Shown here one piece after another: positions 1 through 7,586 of a stretch of DNA of 64,000 bases. Source of the DNA: JABHIE01 sp964584805 (GTDB lineage Bacteria; Planctomycetota; UBA1135); NCBI GenBank assembly GCA_964584805.1, contig CAZPAY010000006.1, positions 50,280-114,279 of the forward strand. The letters run 5' to 3'. The notes under the pieces are model-generated. The model ran no database searches. It saw only the letters and a program-made list of their open reading frames with translations, and was not told the DNA's origin. How positions within the stretch are numbered: position 1 is the first letter of the stretch; every line of letters begins with the position of its first letter. The translations under genes and the position numbers were made by a program.

Positions 1-1
1 G

Positions 2-244
2 CTCTTGGCAAGCATCGGTGCGGCAGGCATCCCGAGCGCGGGTTTGGTTTTGAAAGCAATGATTCTCAAAGCGCTGGGTTTGCCTGATGATGGCGTACTT
101 TTGTTGCTCGCGATCGACCGACCACTCGATATGTTGCGCACGGTTGTCAATGTTTGGAGTGATTCTTGCGGTGCAGCGCTGATTGCCAAGTCCGAAGGCG
201 ATAAAATCCTAGACCAAAAGCCTACTGAGCTTTCCCATGGTTGA
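2..244 (+). CDS. Dicarboxylate/amino acid:cation symporter (SDF family), C-terminal end only
   Basis: This is the last 80 or so codons of a gene that begins before the window. The frame is open from the first base. The residues match the end of the SDF (GltP/DctA/GltPh) transport domain: an SIGAAGIPSAG hairpin-loop segment, then DRPLDMLRTVVNVWSD, which carries the Asp, Arg, Thr and Asn positions that bind substrate and sodium in the family's eighth membrane helix. Such proteins take up acidic amino acids or C4-dicarboxylates with sodium or protons across the inner membrane. The substrate cannot be told from this fragment. The stop overlaps the lon start by 8 bases, so the two genes may be co-transcribed. 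Confidence 0.82.
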   Translation, partial: LLASIGAAGIPSAGLVLKAMILKALGLPDDGVLLLLAIDRPLDMLRTVVNVWSDSCGAALIAKSEGDKILDQKPTELSHG

Positions 245-2771
245 TTCCGGCGACTCCATTCCTGACCTCGAAGAACTGATTCAGCAATTTACTGCTGACG
301 ACGATGATGCTATTGTCGAAGAAATCGGCGAGGAATTCCCTTCTGTTAAAGACAACCCTCCGCCACCCGTTTTGGTGGCCTTCCCGCTAAGGAAGTCGGT
401 GCCCTTTCCTGAGATTGTTATGCCGATTCTTGCCGAGGCCGGAGTCGAAGTTGAGATTATGGAAAAGGCGCTCAAAGATGGGCGGCATATCGGTTTGATT
501 TTCGCGCCCGGGCCTAATGGCGAGGGCGATCCAGACGCCAAGCCCGGCACTAAGGCACGCGATGCATGGCGCCCCACGGCACCAAGTGATTTCGCACCAT
601 TCGGCGTTTTGGCCGAAGTGCATAAACGCATTAAATTGCCTGACGGTAATTCAAATTACATCTGCCGCGGCTTGCGGCGTTTCGAAGTCGACAAGTGGGT
701 GCGCATGGATCCCATTCCTGCGGCCAAGGTGAGTTATCCAGATGATATTTACCCGCATGAGTCTCACGCAGATGCGACTAAGAAACTAGCGCAGCTTGAA
801 CAAGACGAGGCCGATGCTTTGGCACGCAATGTCTTAGCCTTAGCGCAGAAGGTGGCTTCACATAACCCATCTTTAGGCGAGGGCTTTAATCTTGCGGCTC
901 TGAATATCGAGCCAGCGGGGCATTTGGCCGATTTCGCTGCAGCGTATCTATTCCGCGATTCGACCGCAAAGCAGGCCGTTTTAGAAGAGCTGAATATCAA
1001 AGCGCGCCTGCGTTTGGTCGATGAAGAATTGACGCGTGAGTTGGTGACACTTGAGTTGGGTGACCGGATTCAAAATGAAATCCGCATCAAAATCGAAGAG
1101 CAGCAAAAAGAGTATTTCCTGCGTGAACAAATCAAAATCATCCGCCGCGAGTTAGGCGAGGAAAAAGATCCTCAAGAGCAAGACCGGGAATTTTTCTTAG
1201 GCAAACTTGACGAGGGCGAATACCCCGACGAGGTGGTCGATAAAGTGCGCTCTGAGGTTGACCGATTAGGCATGATTCCGACGGCCTCGCCGGAGTATTC
1301 CGTGGTGCGAAATTATCTCGAATGGATGGTTGAGTTGCCTTGGTGCGTTTCGAGCGATGATCAAATTGATCTAGACAAGGCCGAGACGATTCTTGAGCGA
1401 GATCATCATGGTCTCTCCGAAGCCAAAGAGCGCATCCTTGAGTTTTTGGGTGTGCGCAAATTGCGCCCTGAGCATAAGGGCGCGATTTTGTGCTTCTCTG
1501 GCCCTCCCGGGGTCGGCAAGACTTCATTGGCGATGGCTTTGGCCGAGTCGATGGGCCGCAAACTTGAGCGGATGAGCTTGGGCGGTATGCGCGATGAAGC
1601 TGAAATTAAGGGTCATCGCCGCACTTATGTCGGCGCTTTGCCCGGGCGTATTTTGCAAATGATTCGACGCGCGGGCACGAATAACCCGGTGATTGTCCTT
1701 GATGAAGTCGACAAGTTGGGCAAAGACTTTCGCGGTGACCCATCGAGTGCGCTCCTTGAGGTGCTCGATCCTGAGCAGAATCATGCGTTTTTGGATTTGT
1801 TCATGGACATCCCTTTCGACTTGAGTCGTGTGATGTTTGTGGCGACGGCTAACTTTTTGCAGAGCATCCCAGGGCCGCTGCGTGACCGAATGGAAATCAT
1901 TCAGTTGCCGGGTTATGTCCGTAATGAAAAAGTTCAAATCGCCCGCCAGCATTTGTTACCACGGCAACTGATTGAGCACGGTCTTGATGCGAAGAATCTC
2001 AAACTGTCGGTGCGTACTCTGCGCGCCATGATTGACGGCTACACGCGTGAGGCCGGCGTGCGTGGGTTAGATAAATCGATTGCTTCGGTTTGCCGAAAAC
2101 GCACGCTTGAAATTGCGCGCCGCAAGCGTCCAAAAGCCGACTTAAAACCCGAAGTGCTCGAAAAATATTTGGGCCCTGCAAAATTCGAAGACGACCCGGT
2201 GCGCTTGCGTCCAGAGATTGGCGTGGCGCTTGGCTTGGCTTACACCTCTTATGGGGGCGATGTTCTTGAGATTGAGTGCGTGAGTTTCGCCAATGGCAAA
2301 GGCTTGGTTGCACACACGGGTTCGCTTGGTGATGTGATGACTGAGAGTTGCCGCATTGCGCACAGTTGTTTGCGCTCACAGGTCAATGGATTGGCCATTG
2401 AGCCCGAAGCGTTTCAAAAGCAAGATTTGCACATTCACTTCCCAGCGGGCGCGGTGCCTAAAGACGGCCCGTCTGCGGGCATCACGATTGCTTGTGCGAT
2501 GTATTCGCGCCTCACGGGGCGCCGCATGAAAGCGCGCACCGCCATGACGGGTGAAATCACTTTAACTGGCGAGGTGCTGGCCGTGGGAGGCATCCGTGAA
2601 AAGGTGTTGGCTGCTAAGAGCCGTGGCGTAAAAACTTTGCTGTTGCCTTCGCGCAATCGCAGTGATGTTTCGCAAATGGATGTCGAATGGACACGCGGTT
2701 TGACTTTCCATTATGTGGATCATCTCACCGATGTTTTGGAATTGGTTTTCCCGCGTCGTGGGAAAGTTTAG
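237..2771 (+). CDS. lon: ATP-dependent Lon protease
   Basis: Cytoplasmic AAA+ serine protease that degrades misfolded and regulatory proteins. The 844-residue chain has an acidic leader (residues 1-40), the N-terminal LON substrate-binding domain (about 43-260), a coiled helical segment, the AAA+ module with Walker A GPPGVGKT at 422-429 and Walker B VIVLDEVDK near 485, and the protease domain with the Ser-Lys dyad: Ser746 in PKDGPSAGI and Lys789 in GGIREKVLAAK. The spacing of 43 residues equals that of E. coli Lon. It is longer than E. coli Lon (784) because of the acidic leader and an insertion near residues 90-122 in the LON domain. It overlaps the upstream symporter and the downstream lipoprotein gene, so it lies inside a rightward operon with sppA. 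Confidence 0.97.
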   Translation: MVDSGDSIPDLEELIQQFTADDDDAIVEEIGEEFPSVKDNPPPPVLVAFPLRKSVPFPEIVMPILAEAGVEVEIMEKALKDGRHIGLIFAPGPNGEGDPDAKPGTKARDAWRPTAPSDFAPFGVLAEVHKRIKLPDGNSNYICRGLRRFEVDKWVRMDPIPAAKVSYPDDIYPHESHADATKKLAQLEQDEADALARNVLALAQKVASHNPSLGEGFNLAALNIEPAGHLADFAAAYLFRDSTAKQAVLEELNIKARLRLVDEELTRELVTLELGDRIQNEIRIKIEEQQKEYFLREQIKIIRRELGEEKDPQEQDREFFLGKLDEGEYPDEVVDKVRSEVDRLGMIPTASPEYSVVRNYLEWMVELPWCVSSDDQIDLDKAETILERDHHGLSEAKERILEFLGVRKLRPEHKGAILCFSGPPGVGKTSLAMALAESMGRKLERMSLGGMRDEAEIKGHRRTYVGALPGRILQMIRRAGTNNPVIVLDEVDKLGKDFRGDPSSALLEVLDPEQNHAFLDLFMDIPFDLSRVMFVATANFLQSIPGPLRDRMEIIQLPGYVRNEKVQIARQHLLPRQLIEHGLDAKNLKLSVRTLRAMIDGYTREAGVRGLDKSIASVCRKRTLEIARRKRPKADLKPEVLEKYLGPAKFEDDPVRLRPEIGVALGLAYTSYGGDVLEIECVSFANGKGLVAHTGSLGDVMTESCRIAHSCLRSQVNGLAIEPEAFQKQDLHIHFPAGAVPKDGPSAGITIACAMYSRLTGRRMKARTAMTGEITLTGEVLAVGGIREKVLAAKSRGVKTLLLPSRNRSDVSQMDVEWTRGLTFHYVDHLTDVLELVFPRRGKV

Positions 2772-4059
2772 GGCATTCACGGTTATTGCATTAAGCGGTT
2801 TGGCCGCTTGCGTTTCGCCGATTGCGGGTGGAAGTGACAGCCATGAGGCGGGCAGTGATGCTCAAGCTATCGCACACTTGCGACCGCAAATTCAACTTGA
2901 GTTGCCCGAATCGCTTGAGCATTGGCGCGCGCCACTTGAAGCGGATTTGCTCGTGCTTGAATCCCTTTATGCGGAGCAGTCAGAGCGCTGGCCGCTGGCG
3001 AAAAATGACGCACCTTTGCGCTTGGCTGTTTTGCCAGACATCCCGCGGGCTCAGGCTTTTCTGACCCAATTGGGCTTGCCCGACGATCCTCGCGTGGCGC
3101 GCACTTACCCCAATTTGCGTATGGCTGTCGTCCCGATGCCGAGAGATGACCGATTGTTGCGTCAACGCGAGTTGCCACTGATGACTTGGCGTGCGACCTT
3201 ATGCCACGAAGCGGCGCATTTGCTGTCGCTGGATCGGCCGCTACTGCGCGAGGCACCACTTTGGTTTCAGGAAGGTTACGCCGAATCGTGGAGCGAGGCA
3301 TTTGTCGAGATTGATGCCGCATCCCCCTATGCCGCGAGCAATGTGTTTGGGCTCTTGACGGCATGGGCAACGCCTTGGCAGGTGAGTTACAGCTCTCAAT
3401 CTGCCCTACTTTGGTTGAGCGAGCAACCTGCTGAGACTCGTTTGTCCGGTTGGGTTTATCTTGTGGCAGAAGCCTGTGCGCGCGATTTTTCACATCAACC
3501 TTGGCACTCGGTTTCAGAATCGATGCCTCTTTTGCCAGACGCGCCCGCCCTTCGTCTGTTTGGTCGTGATGCGAGTTCAGAGATATTGCAAACCGTGGTT
3601 TGCGAGCAATTGCGCGAAACAGAGAAGGGCTGCCTGGCATCCCTCCCTTTGGAAATCGTCGCGTTGAATTTGCGGCGACCCTGGCAGGGTATTGAACCCC
3701 TAGATTTGCAACTGCAGCTCGGCCGCTCTGGAAGCCCGGAAGCCGGCATTTTGTTAAAAAGCGGCGCGCATCAAATTCGATTGCGCATGAATGTCTTTGG
3801 CCAGTGGATTGCTTTTGTCGAAAACGATGGTGAATTGCGGCAAGACCGTATGCCTAGGAATAAAGAGCACTCTGGAATTGGTTTAGCCCTTCGTTTTGTT
3901 TTTACTCAACAAGATGGCCTCTTGCGCGTAACTTGCGATGGCCAACGCGAGCAGCTATTAGAGTTGCCGCCCGAATTCGGCCCGCCTTTTGAAATACAGG
4001 TTTTCGTCCGTGATGGCGCACTGAATTTCTCTTCGACTACAATTCAGCCCGATTCCTGA
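2758..4059 (+). CDS. Putative lipoprotein with gluzincin-type (HEAAH) metallopeptidase domain
   Basis: The GTG at 2758 is preferred over upstream ATGs (2713, 2731) because it gives a clean lipoprotein signal: basic MGKFR, a hydrophobic stretch, then LAAC with Cys at residue 18. It overlaps the lon stop by 14 bases. The mature 433-residue protein carries HEAAH at 150-154 and, 17 residues on, a Glu in FQEGYAE (residue 172), the ligand pattern of gluzincin zinc peptidases of the peptidase-MA-like kind. The C-terminal third (about 310-433) looks like a beta-rich domain and has no motif I recognise. It is expected to be anchored in the outer or inner membrane facing the periplasm. Substrate unknown. 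Its place between lon and sppA suggests a role in envelope protein turnover, which is inference. Confidence 0.72.
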   Translation: MGKFRAFTVIALSGLAACVSPIAGGSDSHEAGSDAQAIAHLRPQIQLELPESLEHWRAPLEADLLVLESLYAEQSERWPLAKNDAPLRLAVLPDIPRAQAFLTQLGLPDDPRVARTYPNLRMAVVPMPRDDRLLRQRELPLMTWRATLCHEAAHLLSLDRPLLREAPLWFQEGYAESWSEAFVEIDAASPYAASNVFGLLTAWATPWQVSYSSQSALLWLSEQPAETRLSGWVYLVAEACARDFSHQPWHSVSESMPLLPDAPALRLFGRDASSEILQTVVCEQLRETEKGCLASLPLEIVALNLRRPWQGIEPLDLQLQLGRSGSPEAGILLKSGAHQIRLRMNVFGQWIAFVENDGELRQDRMPRNKEHSGIGLALRFVFTQQDGLLRVTCDGQREQLLELPPEFGPPFEIQVFVRDGALNFSSTTIQPDS

Positions 4060-4078
4060 ATCCAGCCCCACTCCACTC

Positions 4079-5821
4079 ATGAAAAACTTCCTCAAAATTG
4101 TTGTCGGCTCTGCTCTGGGCCTCTTCCTGGTCCTACTCATTGTTGCGCTTGGTTTTGCCGGGATGAGTGCCCCCGAGGCTGCCCAGCTAAACGACAACTC
4201 TATCCTTTTGTTTGACATGGGGCTATCCATCCGCGATCGCAATGTGATTCCTTCTCCGAAAGATATGTTTTTCAATCAGGGCGAGATTTCCGAATCGCTT
4301 CGAGGAGTTTTAGACGGCCTTGAGGCCGCCGCCGTTGACGAAAAAATTGCTGCGCTTCATTTGCACGGGCGTGTTTCAGGTTTAGGTGCTTCGAGTCAGC
4401 GCGCTCTGCATCAGGGCATCCTTGATTTCCGTCGCTCGGGCAAGCCGGTGCTGGCTTATGCCCCTGGGTTTGATGATGCGACTTATTACCTCTCCTCTGC
4501 GGCCGATTCGATTTATGTGCCACCCATGATGGAGGTCGCTCTTGATGGCTACGCCGCCGAGGTGACTTATTACGCCGATGCGCTTGAGATGCTTGGCGTT
4601 GAAATGCAGGTCACGCGCGTGGGTAAATATAAGTCGGCGGTTGAACCTTTCTTGTTAAGCCAGATGAGTGAGCCCAACCGCGAGCAACTGGAAAATTTCC
4701 TTGGTGACATCACCGATGTTATGCACGCTGACATCGCGCGCGCGCGCGGTTGGACCGACGCAGAATTTGCCGCAATCTTGGCTAACGGTGGTCTCTTTAC
4801 GGGCGAAGATGCGGTTGCGGAAGGTTTGCTGACGGGCGTCCGCTATGCCGATGAGATTTTCGCGGATTTTCGCGGTTTCACCGGAACGGATGACGAAGCC
4901 GACCCCTTTCCCAAGATTTCTTTTGACGATTATCTTTCGCTGCAGAGCATTGAGTCTGAAGATGTCGATTCAACTCAACCTCATGTCGCTGTCATTTATG
5001 CCGAGGGCGAAATCGTCGACGGCCAGGGCAACGAGGGTGTAGCCGGCGATTCTGTAGCCAAACTCATTCGCAAGGCACGCCTCGATAAAGATGTCGCGGC
5101 CATTGTTCTGCGCGTAAATAGCCCCGGTGGAAGTGCTGCAGCTTCAGAAGTTATTTTGCGCGAGGTCATTTTGTCGACTGAGGTCAAACCGGTTGTCGTA
5201 TCGATGGGAGATTACGCGGCTTCAGGCGGTTATTGGATTTCGTCTCGTGCAAATTATATTTTGGCCGAGCCCAATACGATTACGGGCAGCATTGGCGTGT
5301 TTGGCATGTTTCCCAATGCGCAAAAATTGATGCAGCGTTTCGGCCTCAATGTAGAAACCGTCCGCACGGGCCCTTATGCCGATATGTTTAGCCTAAACCG
5401 TCCGCGCACCGACGAAGAGTTAGCGATTGTGCAAAAATGGGTGGATTCCATTTACGATGGCTTCCTCGACCGGGTGGCTTTGGGGCGCGACATGACGCGC
5501 GAGGCGGTTCATGAAATTGCACAGGGCCGCGTGTGGTCAGGCAAGGCCGCGCTCGAGCTTGGGCTCGTCGATGCTTTGGGGGATCTCAATGACGCCATTG
5601 AGGTCGCCGCCTCGCGCGCGCATCTTGAGGGTGATTATGGCGTGGTTGTCATTGAGCAAGAATACGATGCATTCTCTCAATTCATGGCCGAGTTGATGGC
5701 CGCGAGCCCACTTGAAATACCCACGACGGAAGTCGTCCGTGATGCGGCTCGCACGCTTGATTGGGTTGGCCAAATGCGTGGAATCCAGGCGCGGCTACCT
5801 TATTTGGTGCGCTTGCATTAG
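4079..5821 (+). CDS. sppA: Signal peptide peptidase SppA, long (67K) type
   Basis: Membrane-anchored serine protease (family S49) that degrades cleaved signal peptides. The 580-residue chain starts with one membrane helix (about residues 5-30), followed by the tandem S49 halves of the 67K type found in E. coli. The catalytic pair is visible: Lys185 in RVGKYKSAVEPF of the first half and Ser382 in YAASGGYW of the second, a separation close to that of E. coli SppA (Lys209, Ser409). NSPGGSAAASE precedes the Ser as usual. It lies 19 bases after the lipoprotein peptidase gene, so lon, that gene and sppA form one transcription unit of three proteases. Its stop overlaps the convergent glycosyltransferase gene by the four bases TTAG. 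Confidence 0.95.
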   Translation: MKNFLKIVVGSALGLFLVLLIVALGFAGMSAPEAAQLNDNSILLFDMGLSIRDRNVIPSPKDMFFNQGEISESLRGVLDGLEAAAVDEKIAALHLHGRVSGLGASSQRALHQGILDFRRSGKPVLAYAPGFDDATYYLSSAADSIYVPPMMEVALDGYAAEVTYYADALEMLGVEMQVTRVGKYKSAVEPFLLSQMSEPNREQLENFLGDITDVMHADIARARGWTDAEFAAILANGGLFTGEDAVAEGLLTGVRYADEIFADFRGFTGTDDEADPFPKISFDDYLSLQSIESEDVDSTQPHVAVIYAEGEIVDGQGNEGVAGDSVAKLIRKARLDKDVAAIVLRVNSPGGSAAASEVILREVILSTEVKPVVVSMGDYAASGGYWISSRANYILAEPNTITGSIGVFGMFPNAQKLMQRFGLNVETVRTGPYADMFSLNRPRTDEELAIVQKWVDSIYDGFLDRVALGRDMTREAVHEIAQGRVWSGKAALELGLVDALGDLNDAIEVAASRAHLEGDYGVVVIEQEYDAFSQFMAELMAASPLEIPTTEVVRDAARTLDWVGQMRGIQARLPYLVRLH

Positions 5822-6858
5822 AGCGCGGCGATTACATCGTTAACTTTGATGGCATCCATGCGTGGTGAGCGTTGGCTGCGATCGCGCGTTGGCGGCGTCG
5901 CGTCACCGAAGCCGTATACGATTGTTGTTGGCCCAGGTGGTGAAAACCGCACAGGGTCGGTGGGGCCGAATAGTGCGATTGTTTGAGTGTTGCGTTTTGC
6001 AGCGAGATGCACGGGCCCGCTGTCGGTGCCGATGACGCATTGGGCGGCATCGAGTAGTGCCATCAAGTGGTGAAGACTCGGTGTTGCCGGGGCAAGTGGC
6101 AGCGCATCACCTGCCAGGCTTTGAATTTTTTGGACATGTGCCAAATCGTTGGGTGTCCAGAGAGCAAGTGGATTATGGCCTTCCGCGCGCAATCGTTGGG
6201 CAAGCTCAGCCCATTTTTCAGGCGGCCATTCTTTATCTTTGCCGTAATCGGTAAATGCGGTGTGAAGCAAAAAAAACGGCGCGTCGTGTAGGCCCGCGCT
6301 TTTCATGGCGGCAGCCATTTCATCTGTCGCGGCATCAGGTAGCGGCCACGCAAATGGAATGGAATCAGCCGATTCCAGTTTGATTGAATCAGGTGCAGAT
6401 TGAAAGGCTTTCAACAAACATAAGTCGCGGCGGCTGCGGTGCAGGCCATCGCGCACGGTGACGCGGTGGGTTAAAAATCGCCATGCACCTTCGCGGCTGA
6501 TGCCTTTTGCGAAACCAATTTTGCGTTTTGCTTTTGAGAAAACCAAGTGCATTCCGCTTTTGAGGTTGCCTTGCAGGTCGATGATGGCATCCCATTTGTT
6601 GTGCCGGCGCATACGAAGTAGATGCGAAAAAATGGCCGACTTGCGTTTGCGCGGGAAGACAAGCAACTCGTCAATCGCGGGGTGGCCTTCTAGCAAAGAG
6701 GCAAATCGATCTTCTACGAGCCATGCCAAGTGCGCTTTGGGGTAGGCCGCTCGCAGGCTTTCGATGACGGGTAAGCCAAACACCACATCGCCGAGCGCGC
6801 TCATGCGTATCACCAAGATACGGGCGTCTTCTGGCAATGGCGTCTCATTCCTAATCAT
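5818..6858 (-). CDS. Glycosyltransferase family 9, ADP-heptose:LPS heptosyltransferase-like
   Basis: The start ATG at 6858 gives MIRNETPLPEDARILVIRMS, matching the usual short N-terminus; a longer frame continues upstream but would run into the divergent kinase gene. The 346-residue protein has the GT9 pattern: RMSALGDVVFGLPV at the N-terminal Rossmann domain, and GTDSGPVHLAA followed by IALFGPTDPVRFSPPG in the nucleotide-sugar-binding C-terminal domain. GT9 enzymes transfer heptose (or related sugars) to the inner core of lipopolysaccharide on the cytoplasmic face of the inner membrane. The divergent neighbour is a WaaP/KdkA-like sugar kinase, which supports an LPS-core role. The exact acceptor (WaaC- or WaaF-like) is not decidable here. 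Confidence 0.85.
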   Translation of the reverse strand: MIRNETPLPEDARILVIRMSALGDVVFGLPVIESLRAAYPKAHLAWLVEDRFASLLEGHPAIDELLVFPRKRKSAIFSHLLRMRRHNKWDAIIDLQGNLKSGMHLVFSKAKRKIGFAKGISREGAWRFLTHRVTVRDGLHRSRRDLCLLKAFQSAPDSIKLESADSIPFAWPLPDAATDEMAAAMKSAGLHDAPFFLLHTAFTDYGKDKEWPPEKWAELAQRLRAEGHNPLALWTPNDLAHVQKIQSLAGDALPLAPATPSLHHLMALLDAAQCVIGTDSGPVHLAAKRNTQTIALFGPTDPVRFSPPGPTTIVYGFGDATPPTRDRSQRSPRMDAIKVNDVIAAL

Positions 6859-6872
6859 TGGGAAAGGATAAC

Positions 6873-7586
6873 ATGGCAGATGTGGAAGCCCCCAATCTCT
6901 CACCCTGCCGCCATTGGCGAACTTCGAGCGCCCGTTTGTGGGTGCGTGAAGGCTTGCGCCCACCAACCGGTAACTGGGAAGACTGCCTGCTTGAGGGCGA
7001 GCGCAGCTTAAACGAGATGGCTAAACGCGCAGACCGTGTGGTCGGCGTTGGGCGCGAGCTTGCACGAGCGGTTGACTTCGGCTCAGGTGATGTCGGCATT
7101 TGGCGTATCAATCACCACGGTGGTGTTTTCGGCAATCTCATGGGTGCGCGCTATTGCTCTTCCGCGCGTCTTGAGGCGGAAGTGCTTTTGTCGGATCATT
7201 TGCGCCGTCAAGGTGTGGCCACGCCCGAAGTGCTTTTTGCGCTCGCCGCAAGGCGTGGGTTTTCATGGAGACAACATCTCGTAACGCGTGAGGTCGCTGA
7301 TGCGCAAACGGTGTTCGCCGCCCGCGATGATGCCATGGCACGCCGCGCATCCGCTGAATTACTGGAGCGCTTATTTGATTTGGGCCTTTGGGCAACAGAT
7401 TTACATCCAGGTAACTTGCTCTGGCAAAAGAGCAGCGGCACTTGCTGGCTGCTTGATTTGGCCGGTGCTACTTTGAAGGGGCGCCCCCTTAATGGCGAAG
7501 AACGCGTGCAACGCCGCAAGCGATATTTGCGTTATTTTGACAAGCACGCCGGCACCGGCACATCCCACGGGATGCTTGACGATTAG
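6873..7586 (+). CDS. WaaP/KdkA-like lipopolysaccharide core kinase
   Basis: The ATG at 6873 is chosen because GGAAAGGA lies 4 bases before it; a TTG at 6858 in frame is possible but less likely. The 237-residue protein has the small LPS-kinase fold related to protein kinases: a glycine-containing NHHGGVFGNLMG loop, a Glu in the ARLEAEVLLSDHLRRQG helix, TREVADAQ as hinge, and the catalytic DLHPGNLLW with the metal-binding Asp of LLDLAGA. These resemble KdkA (Kdo kinase) and WaaP (heptose kinase), which phosphorylate inner-core sugars of LPS using ATP. Start codons of this gene and the divergent heptosyltransferase are only 14 bases apart, so their regulatory regions overlap. Which sugar is phosphorylated is not known. 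Confidence 0.8.
   Translation: MADVEAPNLSPCRHWRTSSARLWVREGLRPPTGNWEDCLLEGERSLNEMAKRADRVVGVGRELARAVDFGSGDVGIWRINHHGGVFGNLMGARYCSSARLEAEVLLSDHLRRQGVATPEVLFALAARRGFSWRQHLVTREVADAQTVFAARDDAMARRASAELLERLFDLGLWATDLHPGNLLWQKSSGTCWLLDLAGATLKGRPLNGEERVQRRKRYLRYFDKHAGTGTSHGMLDD

Noticed and set aside
2867..3640. 257-codon open frame antisense to the lipoprotein peptidase
   Set aside because: Arg/Ser/Pro-rich composition typical of antisense frames; the plus strand has a lipobox and zinc motif.
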